From contig CAMGRE010000024.1 in NCBI GenBank assembly GCA_946061355.1, positions 1-17,516 on the forward strand: a stretch of DNA of 17,516 nt. The letters run 5' to 3'. Positions 1 to 6,457 of the stretch are shown piece after piece. Origin of the DNA: an uncultured bacterium (GTDB lineage: Bacteria; Bacillota; Clostridia; Lachnospirales; Lachnospiraceae). Position numbers and translations under genes: made by a program. Within the stretch, counting starts at the first letter, position 1, and each line of letters begins with the position of its first letter. Under the pieces are notes generated by a model. It was given only the letters and a program-made list of their open reading frames with translations. It did no database searches and had not been told where the DNA came from.

Positions 1-1251
1 CAGACCGAACACGATCGTCTTCTCCTCTCCGGTCTCCTTACACTTGAGCGCCTCATCGATGGCAACACGTATCGCATGCGAGCTCTCCGGTGCGGGAAGG
101 ATTCCTTCCACTCTGGCGAACTGCTCTGCCGCCTGGAATACGGAAGTCTGCTCCACACTGACTGCTTCCATCAGGCCGTCATCATACAGCTGGGAAAGCG
201 TGGAACTCATGCCATGATAGCGAAGTCCGCCCGCATGATTCGGCGAAGGAATAAAGTCGCTGCCGAGCGTATACATCTTGGCAAGTGGACATACCATTCC
301 GGTGTCGCAGAAGTCATACGCATATTTTCCTCTGGTGAAACTGGGACAGGATGCAGGCTCTACCGCGATGATGCGGTAATCCTTTTCTCCCCGCAGCTTC
401 TCTCCCATAAACGGTGAAATCAGTCCGCCGAGATTCGAGCCGCCGCCCGCACATCCGATGATAATATCCGGAACGATCTCATACTTATCAAGTGCCTTCT
501 TCGTCTCAAGACCGATCACTGACTGGTGCAGCAGCACCTGATTGAGCACGCTGCCCAGCACATAACGGTATCCTTCCGATGATACCGCAACTTCGACCGC
601 CTCAGAAATCGCGCAGCCGAGGCTTCCCGTTGTGCCCGGATGCTGCTCCAATATTTTCCTTCCCACCTGAGTGGTCATGGAAGGCGACGGTGTAACGCTG
701 GCGCCATAGGTTCTCATAACCTCACGGCGGAAAGGCTTCTGTTCATAGGAAACCTTCACCATATACACCTTACAATCCAGATCAAAATAAGAACATGCCA
801 TGGAGAGCGCGGTTCCCCACTGTCCGGCACCCGTCTCGGTCGTCACGCCTTTGAGCCCCTGTTTCTTCGCATAATATGCCTGCGCGATGGCGGAATTGAG
901 TTTATGACTGCCGCTCGTGTTGTTACCCTCAAATTTGTAATAGATCTTTGCCGGAGTATCCAGTTTCTTCTCCAGACAGTACGCTCTCACAAGCGGTGAC
1001 GGACGATACATCTTATAGAAATCCCTGATCTCGTCCGGTATCGGGATATACGCCGTGCTGTCATCCAGTTCCTGTTTCGCCAGTTCCGTACAGAATACAC
1101 CGCTCAGTTCCTCGAGCGTCATCGGCTGCTTCGTCCCCGGATTCAAAAGCGGCGCCGGTTTATTCTTCATGTCGGCACGGACATTGTACCATTCCTTCGG
1201 CATCTCACTCTCTTCCAGGTAGATTTTGTAAGGGATCTTCTTTTCGCTCAT
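1..1251 (-). CDS. trpB: Tryptophan synthase beta chain, TrpB2 type (3' end off the window)
   Basis: PLP enzyme that in the TrpB family condenses indole with L-serine to make tryptophan. The first 417 codons are visible and the frame is open to the window edge; the family runs to about 430-455 residues, so only the C-terminus is missing. The PLP lysine is K117 in TSGSHKLN, the ETGAGQWG catalytic segment is at 139-146, and the Gly-rich phosphate-binding loop GCAGGGSNLGG is at 266-276. The long N-terminal extension (about 80 residues before the RPSPL motif) marks the TrpB2 subgroup rather than the trpA-partnered TrpB1. The ATG at 1251 follows a CAGGAGGAG site. The gene lies 23 bp behind the CAP-domain gene, so it is probably co-transcribed with it. 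No trpA or other trp gene is visible, so a stand-alone or indole-salvage role is possible. That role is inference; the family call is firm. Confidence 0.93.
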   Translation of the reverse strand, partial: MSEKKIPYKIYLEESEMPKEWYNVRADMKNKPAPLLNPGTKQPMTLEELSGVFCTELAKQELDDSTAYIPIPDEIRDFYKMYRPSPLVRAYCLEKKLDTPAKIYYKFEGNNTSGSHKLNSAIAQAYYAKKQGLKGVTTETGAGQWGTALSMACSYFDLDCKVYMVKVSYEQKPFRREVMRTYGASVTPSPSMTTQVGRKILEQHPGTTGSLGCAISEAVEVAVSSEGYRYVLGSVLNQVLLHQSVIGLETKKALDKYEIVPDIIIGCAGGGSNLGGLISPFMGEKLRGEKDYRIIAVEPASCPSFTRGKYAYDFCDTGMVCPLAKMYTLGSDFIPSPNHAGGLRYHGMSSTLSQLYDDGLMEAVSVEQTSVFQAAEQFARVEGILPAPESSHAIRVAIDEALKCKETGEEKTIVFGL

Positions 1252-1274
1252 TTTCTCCTCCTGTATTTTGTGTC

Positions 1275-2189
1275 TTAATCGGTAAACAGCAATACCCAGT
1301 ACTTATTGCTTCTGCCGACACCGACATATTTATAATGTTTGTCAAGCAGTTCCGAATTGTCATCACTGTCATTTTTCCATGCGTCCAGCAAATCATCCGT
1401 ATCGCTTGAACTGTTCTTCTGATAAACCATTCCGTGGTAATCATAATCTCCGATTCCAAACTGGGAATAAACCGTGGAGTAGGAATTTCCGTTCGGTCTC
1501 TTGCTCGAAGCCTTGTTGTTATCGTCCATCTCCATCGCCAGAAGCGTCGCTGCCTGAGACAGGGAATCATCGCGATAAACCTTCTTCTTGTCATTGCTGC
1601 TTCTGTAATCATTCAGCTTGCTTACAAGCGTCTTAGCCTTGCCGCTGTTGTCATCCACGCGCTGGATCACTCTGTCATACTGCGTCTTGTCAAGGCCGAA
1701 CTGATAAACACTCGTACCGGAAGAAGTCGTTCCGGTGGTTGCTGTACCGGTGGATGCTGTGCCCGTAGAAGTCGTGTCATAAACAGAGTGCGGCTTCCTC
1801 CCCTCATTCTTGCCAAACAGGATATAGTGCTGATACAAAAGCTGCGGATCCTTGCCAAAGACTGCCACGACATCCGGATTATGGTTCGCATAGAACACGG
1901 GGTCAAATCCATTCTGCATGATATTGGAAACACTCGGTGTCAGCGGCGTCTGATACTGCGTCGGAGGCACCGGGTTCCTCCCCTCTTTCTTTCCAAACAG
2001 TTTATAGTGCGTAAACAGATTCTGCTCATTTGTACCAAAGACCGCCTTCACGTCGGGATATGTATTTGCATAATATGCCGCGTCAAAGAACGTTCCGTCG
2101 CTCATCTGCTTCGGCGCCGCAAAAACAGTCATGGACTGCAGCAGCATCACCGCCGCGCAGAAACCGATGATAAGATATCTCTTTTTCAT
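1275..2189 (-). CDS. Secreted protein: two YANTYPDV-type repeats plus CAP-like domain
   Basis: Exported 304-aa protein. A signal peptide covers residues 1-25 (cleavage near VFAA). Two about 39-residue repeats start at 35 and 95, exactly 60 residues apart, each with the pattern FD..(Y/F)YAN..PDV.AVFG...L..HY.LFGK.EGR.P. A Thr/Ser/Gly linker (139-160) follows, then a C-terminal domain (about 187-304) resembling CAP/SCP-PR1: LVSKLNDYR, then Y-DDSLSQAATLLAMEM, then SSKRPNG and a YVGVG strand. The family's usual first histidine (as in HTRPDG) is replaced (SSKRPNG), so the CAP fold may be non-catalytic. No LPXTG motif or membrane anchor is seen, so it is probably released or held by the repeats. 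The ATG at 2189 follows AAAGGAGGAGAAGATC. It is the first gene of the unit with trpB. Binding partner unknown. Confidence 0.88.
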   Translation of the reverse strand: MKKRYLIIGFCAAVMLLQSMTVFAAPKQMSDGTFFDAAYYANTYPDVKAVFGTNEQNLFTHYKLFGKKEGRNPVPPTQYQTPLTPSVSNIMQNGFDPVFYANHNPDVVAVFGKDPQLLYQHYILFGKNEGRKPHSVYDTTSTGTASTGTATTGTTSSGTSVYQFGLDKTQYDRVIQRVDDNSGKAKTLVSKLNDYRSSNDKKKVYRDDSLSQAATLLAMEMDDNNKASSKRPNGNSYSTVYSQFGIGDYDYHGMVYQKNSSSDTDDLLDAWKNDSDDNSELLDKHYKYVGVGRSNKYWVLLFTD

Positions 2190-2218
2190 GATCTTCTCCT
2201 CCTTTTTCCACTTAGAAA

Positions 2219-2242
2219 GTATATGATACCTCTATCATATAC
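2219..2242. promoter_or_regulatory. Perfect 10-4-10 inverted repeat over the -10 box (putative operator)
   Basis: GTATATGATA (2219-2228), spacer CCTC, then TATCATATAC (2233-2242), an exact inverted repeat. It covers the -10 and the expected start of the CAP gene promoter, where a repressor would act. It could instead form a hairpin at the 5' end of the transcript, but only if transcription starts upstream of it. Confidence 0.5.
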
Positions 2243-2262
2243 ATCTCTTCTTTCCCCTTCAA
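2234..2262 (-). promoter_or_regulatory. Sigma-A-type promoter of the CAP-trpB unit
   Basis: On the minus strand, -35 TTGAAG (2257-2262), a 17-bp spacer and -10 TATGAT (2234-2239). The start would fall near 2227, about 38 nt before the CAP gene ATG. Confidence 0.65.
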
Positions 2263-2310
2263 CAGTTATGAGAAAAATTATGAAAAAATTAAAAAAGATA
2301 TGACATGTTT

Positions 2311-3600
2311 CTAGCAAATTTTACGTCCCGCAGCATATTTTGCAACAATTCCATTCAAATCCAAAGACAGGTAGATGGCTCTTTCTATTCTTTGGCGGAT
2401 ATTCAGGTCGTTTGGAGACTTAAGCGCAGAATCATCCAGAACAAGCGCATCAAATTCATATCCATCCTCAAAGCTTCCGACCTTACCAAAAAACTCTCCG
2501 CCGCCTTTTGTCGCCATATAAAATGCTTCCTCAAAGGTGACCGGTTTGGCCTTCTCGTCCACATGCCGCCAATACATCTTGGATACCTGTATCGCATCCG
2601 TGATCGCCCGGAAAATGGATTCTGTCTGACCACCCGCGACATCACTTCCCAGACCAACCTTCATATCCAGATCCAGATATTTTCTGATCGGCGCAATGCC
2701 TGAAGACAGATTCATATTGGACGCCGGACAATGGGCAATAAAGACACCATTATCCTTGATGCGCCTTACCTCGTCATCCGTTGACCACACGCAATGCGCC
2801 ATTACAGTCCGGACCTTCTCCTGATCAAGATTCCTGTCGCCGAACAGATCGTATTTGTCATAGCCGTCTCCGTAAAATGCCGCATCGGGACGCAACTGCT
2901 TCACCCACTCAATCTCACCCTGATTTTCGGATAAGTGAGACTGTACAGGCAATTGATACGTCCGCTGAACCTCGCGGAGCTGCTCCATCAGTTCATCTGT
3001 GCAGCTCGGGATAAAGCGGGGTGTCAGAATCGGTCTGGTATATTGATATCTTCCCCTGATGTCATTGATCCAGCCAAATGTGCTGAAAGCCGACATGTCA
3101 GCGCTTTGTTCCAGCAGGGATTCCGGCGCCAACCGGTCCATATTAACCTTGCCCACATAACTTACAAGGCCACTCTCTTCCATCAGATCCATCAGGATCT
3201 CTGTTGCTTCGCGATGTATGGTTCCGAAGATGCATGCTCTTGTCGTTGCGCTCTTTCTCATATTTTCAGCAAAGATAGCATATGCCTTTTTTGCATATTC
3301 CGCATCCGCATATTTTGCTTCTTCGGGAAATGTCTGCGTATTGAGCCATTCGATCAGTTCATAGTCCATTCCCATCCCGCGGAATGCATACTGCGGTGCA
3401 TGAATATGGAGATCCACCATTCCCGGAATGATCAGCATATCACTGTAATCATATACCTCAAACGATTGGTACTCTTCGGGAATCTCCTCAAAAGTTCCCG
3501 CACATATCCCGTTTTTACAGACAACATAACCTCTGAGTGTTTTCAATTCCTTCGGCGTTATACTGTAACATAAATTTCCCTCCAAAACAAAATTTCTCAT
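2311..3600 (-). CDS. guaD: Guanine deaminase (amidohydrolase family)
   Basis: Zinc hydrolase that converts guanine to xanthine and ammonia in purine salvage and catabolism. The protein has 429 residues, a normal length. Amidohydrolase ligands are in order: H65 and H67 in DLHIHAPQ, H222 and E225 in SHLSEN, H269 in AHC, and D320 in GLGSD. The TPRFIPSC segment (193-200) is characteristic of guanine deaminases and separates them from chlorohydrolase relatives. A longer frame opens at a GTG (3624), but GGGGAGG sits just before the ATG at 3600, so that ATG is chosen. No xanthine dehydrogenase or purine permease gene lies alongside. No terminator is visible before the CAP gene promoter. Confidence 0.92.
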   Translation of the reverse strand: MRNFVLEGNLCYSITPKELKTLRGYVVCKNGICAGTFEEIPEEYQSFEVYDYSDMLIIPGMVDLHIHAPQYAFRGMGMDYELIEWLNTQTFPEEAKYADAEYAKKAYAIFAENMRKSATTRACIFGTIHREATEILMDLMEESGLVSYVGKVNMDRLAPESLLEQSADMSAFSTFGWINDIRGRYQYTRPILTPRFIPSCTDELMEQLREVQRTYQLPVQSHLSENQGEIEWVKQLRPDAAFYGDGYDKYDLFGDRNLDQEKVRTVMAHCVWSTDDEVRRIKDNGVFIAHCPASNMNLSSGIAPIRKYLDLDMKVGLGSDVAGGQTESIFRAITDAIQVSKMYWRHVDEKAKPVTFEEAFYMATKGGGEFFGKVGSFEDGYEFDALVLDDSALKSPNDLNIRQRIERAIYLSLDLNGIVAKYAAGRKIC

Positions 3601-3660
3601 GAAAACCTCCCCTCGATATCTCACTCAATAAAACAATTGCTCCCCGAATATACTAAATCT

Positions 3661-3689
3661 ATTATATAACAATTCTTTCCACCTTTCTA
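3661..3689 (-). promoter_or_regulatory. Putative guaD promoter
   Basis: On the minus strand, -35 TAGAAA (3684-3689), a 17-bp spacer and consensus -10 TATAAT (3661-3666). The implied leader is about 50 nt. No purine-riboswitch core is seen in it. Confidence 0.55.
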
Positions 3690-3784
3690 TTACTTTTCAG
3701 CGCACTCCCAAAAGAGGCAACAGGCTTTGTCCTGCCTGCTGCCTCCCGGATATATTGGAATACCCCCATTCCCTTTCTCATCAT
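3662..3784 (-). CDS. Possible 40-aa small ORF, doubtful
   Basis: ATG at 3784, preceded by AGGTGA (3793-3798) with 8-nt spacing, opens a 40-codon frame beginning MMRKGMGVFQYIREA and rich in Lys/Arg. The frame runs through the terminator-like hairpin and ends at the guaD -10 box, which argues against a real gene. I recognise no family. It may be a chance reading of a repeat element. Confidence 0.2.
   Translation of the reverse strand: MMRKGMGVFQYIREAAGRTKPVASFGSALKSNRKVERIVI
3710..3745 (-). terminator. Terminator-like hairpin upstream of the guaD promoter
   Basis: On the minus strand a 12-bp stem (arms 3734-3745 and 3714-3725, one G-U pair) with an 8-nt loop is followed by TTTT. No annotated gene transcribes into it from the right, because the next gene is divergent. 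It may end a short unannotated minus-strand transcript or belong to an intergenic repeat element. Confidence 0.45.
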
Positions 3785-3808
3785 GCCGATCTTCACCTGC
3801 TTTTTCAA

Positions 3809-3860
3809 GCAAACTTGTCGAAGATGTCGCAAACTTGTCGAAAATGTCAAAAATAATGTC
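3809..3860. repeat. Two tandem 20-bp repeats with phased TGTC motifs
   Basis: GCAAACTTGTCGAAGATGTC (3809-3828) is followed directly by a copy with one change (3829-3848), then a further AATGTC. TGTC starts at 3816, 3825, 3836, 3845 and 3857, roughly one helical turn apart. The array ends just upstream of the response-regulator promoter, so it may be a regulator binding site. Confidence 0.6.
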
Positions 3861-3871
3861 AGGTGATAGCT

Positions 3872-3877
3872 TATAAT
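3872..3877 (+). promoter_or_regulatory. -10 box of the lytTR-kinase operon, with no good -35
   Basis: A consensus TATAAT lies here. The hexamer 17 bp upstream is AAAAAT, a very poor -35, and the tandem repeats lie where an activator would bind. The pattern suggests an activator-dependent promoter with a leader of about 75 nt. Confidence 0.5.
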
Positions 3878-3957
3878 ATATTATGGAGCTATGTTATATG
3901 TTATACTATATGTATCTGTCTCAACATAAATGGCGACGTAATAAGGGAGATATTTCC

Positions 3958-4674
3958 ATGAGATTTGCAATTATAGAGGACACGCAGGAGGATTGCATGC
4001 TCCTGCTCACTCTGCTGAAACAATATATGGCACATTATGATTTCACATCGGAATTTTCACTGTTTACAAGCGGAGAAGATTTCCTTGCAAATGTGCAGCC
4101 TGATCTGTATGACCTTTGCTTTATGGATATTTTTATGGATGGTATGAACGGTGTGCAGACTGCCGAAGCCCTTCGGCAGATCGATCCGTCATGCCTCGTC
4201 ATCTTCCTGACAACCAGTCCTGACTTCTTTGCGGATGGGTTTAGACTACGCGCCTGGCGCTATCTGCTCAAACCGATCACTCCGGAGCAGCTTGCCGAAG
4301 CGCTCCCGGAATGTATCGAGCAGATCAATCTCTCTGCCAGGCAGCTTACCGTGATTGTCAAAAGGTCAGCCGTAACACTTCCTTTCTCGCAAATCCATTA
4401 TGTGATCTCCTGTAACCGCAGTATTGAAATCCATGGTGAAAACGCCGTGCTGACGACCGGAAAGCAGCTTACCTTCGCCGAGCTGACCGCCCCTCTGCGA
4501 AAAGATTTCCGCTTTATCGAAGTTTCAAAGGGAATCGTCGTAAATCTGGACTTTGCAAAAGTGCTCGAACGAAATGACTTACTGATGAAAAACGGCGACC
4601 GTCTCCCGATCAGCAGGCCCCGGATCTCGGAAGTATCGGAAGCGCTCGTGCGGTTCCAGTTCATGAAACGATGA
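3958..4674 (+). CDS. LytTR-family response regulator
   Basis: Cytoplasmic transcription regulator of 238 aa. The receiver domain (about 1-120) has the acidic pocket E7/D8, phospho-acceptor D57 in CFMDIFMDG, T85 in FLTTS and K105 in LLKP. The C-terminal part (about 130-236) is a LytTR DNA-binding domain, with the VISCNRSIEIH, FRFIEVSKGIVVNLDFA and GDRLPISR segments typical of AgrA/LytR-like proteins. The frame is open from an ATG at 3883, but AAGGGAGA before the ATG at 3958 and the start of the receiver fold there decide the start. It is first in an operon with an exported protein (13-bp gap) and a sensor kinase, its likely partner. LytTR proteins bind pairs of direct repeats, so the 20-bp repeats upstream may be an autoregulatory site (inference). 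Confidence 0.92.
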   Translation: MRFAIIEDTQEDCMLLLTLLKQYMAHYDFTSEFSLFTSGEDFLANVQPDLYDLCFMDIFMDGMNGVQTAEALRQIDPSCLVIFLTTSPDFFADGFRLRAWRYLLKPITPEQLAEALPECIEQINLSARQLTVIVKRSAVTLPFSQIHYVISCNRSIEIHGENAVLTTGKQLTFAELTAPLRKDFRFIEVSKGIVVNLDFAKVLERNDLLMKNGDRLPISRPRISEVSEALVRFQFMKR

Positions 4675-4687
4675 GGGAGGGCGAAGT

Positions 4688-6457
4688 ATGAAACGCTTTT
4701 GGATTTACATAATGTATATCATCTTGTTACTCTCCACCCGCCCTGTGACAGTTCTTGCAGCGGAACCGGCCACAGATGCAGGAATCACCCCGGCGTCAGA
4801 ACCCGATCCCAATGAAAATGAAGGGGAATGGGAAGGCGAAGATGACGTGCCGGAGATTACGGTTATTTGGAATGCTGATCTGTTTCTGCAGGCACGTACG
4901 CTGGAGTGCGGCGATGAAGAAGGGCGCTCAGACTTGCTGGACACTTTATCCCAACAATTTGAGTCAATAGGCGGTTGGACTGCCGACTCTGAATACGAGG
5001 CTGAGCTCGTTTTAGATAAGATTGATGCCAGTGATCTCGACCTCTCCACACCCGGCACTTACACCATTGTCATCCGTTTAAAACTTTCTGACGAATATTC
5101 ATCCGACTTTTATATCTCAGATGAAACGCGTACCTTACACCTTTCTGTAACGGTAACTGCTCCGGATAAACTGACGCTCACCTATTCCAAAACGATGGAT
5201 ACCTATATCCAGTATCTGGTCTCTCCGTCAGGAGATGAAAATCCGGTGCTCCGGTACGCCGTTACGGAACCGGATACGGAACCTGCGGAGGCTGACTGGA
5301 CCTCTGAGATTCCGGATGGATTTTGCACTTATTCACAAAACGGCGTGCGCATCTACCGATCCATGCTTGATCCGGAAAAATACTACTATCTGAAAGTCTG
5401 CCGCGATGATCTCACCTCCAATGTGGTAAAACTAATACCTCCCACAGACAACAGTATCAATAATGGTATGGGCGGTGACCGTGACGGTTCCGATACAAAT
5501 GACACGACTCTGGACAAGCCATTGGTCCAGACACCCCCAACAAACTCAGGCAGCAGTTCTTCCTCAGACTCTGACAGAAGTTCTTCCGGCGGTTCTTCTT
5601 CCGAAGGAAAAAGTGACTCATCAGGCGGACAGTCCTCACAAACCGCTGCCTCTGCTTCACAAGCCTCGCAAGACGCTGTCTCTGCACCACAGACTGAATC
5701 AGCGACATCGACCGTATATGAGCGCTTTGACAACAGCACTCTGACGATCAGTGGTTCCAGGCTGCGTATGATGCTTGCGTCCGACACTGAAATCATCCCG
5801 TTTGGGTGGAACGGCATTTCGCTGGAGATGCCCGCTTCCTTTATCGAGACTCTCGCACTTTCCGATGCGGATATGTTCTCCCTGACACTGACACATGAGG
5901 ATAAATTGGCTTTCTCCGTCCTGCTGACCGTTTCCGGAACTGAGATCAAAGAACTTCCGTCATCTCTGATCCGTATACCGGCCGATCCACCTGAAGGGGG
6001 TTACAGCCTCCTGCGCTCCGGGGAAACGCTCCCAACCGATGTGTCATACGAAAATAACTGTGCTGTGTTCACGATCACACGGACCGGACGCTATATGCTG
6101 AAAGACGTACCTGAAGTGCCAGTGGATAGAGAAACACCCAATCTGCAGGAAGAAACAACATCCTCCAAGAACGAAAGCGACGGACACACGACTTCCTCAG
6201 GCACAGACAAAACACCAAAAACGCAAGACGTGACAGGAGCAATCTCTTCGGCTGATACGGGATCCATCATTGCACCGGCTACGTCCGACGAAGCATCTGC
6301 TTCCACCTCGCCCGAAACTGAATCATCACCTGCTCTTTCCGCAGGAAAAGAAAATACACCGCCGGCGCCCACTCTGCCTGAGGCACTCCCGGCGGCAGCC
6401 GCAGGCACAGTCTCATTTTCAGCCAGCATTTACTGGTTATGGAGGAAACACCGTTGA
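4688..6457 (+). CDS. Exported Ser/Thr-rich protein with C-terminal membrane segment, function unknown
   Basis: A 589-aa protein that I cannot assign to a named family. Signal peptide at 1-24 (VLA-A cleavage region). An acidic N-terminal stretch leads into a beta-rich, Ig-like region (about 55-155, with STPGTYTIVIRL) and a second extracellular-looking region to about 255. A very Ser/Gly/Asp-rich linker spans about 280-320. A second folded block (about 340-465) ends in NNCAVFTITRTGRYML, like the strand pattern of surface-protein repeats. A Ser/Thr/Pro-rich stalk follows, then a short hydrophobic stretch and WLWRKHR at the C-terminus. This looks like a cell-surface protein anchored by its tail; LPEALP is present but there is no LPXTG. 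SD GGGAGGG lies 6 nt before the ATG. Its place between regulator and kinase suggests a sensory or accessory role (inference). Confidence 0.85.
   Translation: MKRFWIYIMYIILLLSTRPVTVLAAEPATDAGITPASEPDPNENEGEWEGEDDVPEITVIWNADLFLQARTLECGDEEGRSDLLDTLSQQFESIGGWTADSEYEAELVLDKIDASDLDLSTPGTYTIVIRLKLSDEYSSDFYISDETRTLHLSVTVTAPDKLTLTYSKTMDTYIQYLVSPSGDENPVLRYAVTEPDTEPAEADWTSEIPDGFCTYSQNGVRIYRSMLDPEKYYYLKVCRDDLTSNVVKLIPPTDNSINNGMGGDRDGSDTNDTTLDKPLVQTPPTNSGSSSSSDSDRSSSGGSSSEGKSDSSGGQSSQTAASASQASQDAVSAPQTESATSTVYERFDNSTLTISGSRLRMMLASDTEIIPFGWNGISLEMPASFIETLALSDADMFSLTLTHEDKLAFSVLLTVSGTEIKELPSSLIRIPADPPEGGYSLLRSGETLPTDVSYENNCAVFTITRTGRYMLKDVPEVPVDRETPNLQEETTSSKNESDGHTTSSGTDKTPKTQDVTGAISSADTGSIIAPATSDEASASTSPETESSPALSAGKENTPPAPTLPEALPAAAAGTVSFSASIYWLWRKHR
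6441..6445 (+). promoter_or_regulatory. Ribosome binding site GGAGG that decides the kinase start
   Basis: It lies 8 nt before TTG 6454-6456. The upstream in-frame ATG at 6439 overlaps this site and has no site of its own. Confidence 0.65.

Noticed and set aside
1434..2303. A 289-codon plus-strand open frame
   Set aside because: It is antisense to the CAP-domain gene, which has a signal peptide, repeats and a promoter. The plus-strand product shows none of these.
3601..3900. Purine riboswitch upstream of guanine deaminase
   Set aside because: The conserved purine-aptamer core was not found on the minus strand. Only a hairpin upstream of the promoter is present.
3883..3957. Longer start for the response regulator
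   Set aside because: The extra 25 codons lie before a good ribosome site and outside the receiver fold, which begins at MRFAIIED.
5386..5949. A 187-codon minus-strand open frame
   Set aside because: It is a shadow of the Ser/Glu-rich linker of the exported protein and has no ribosome site in context.
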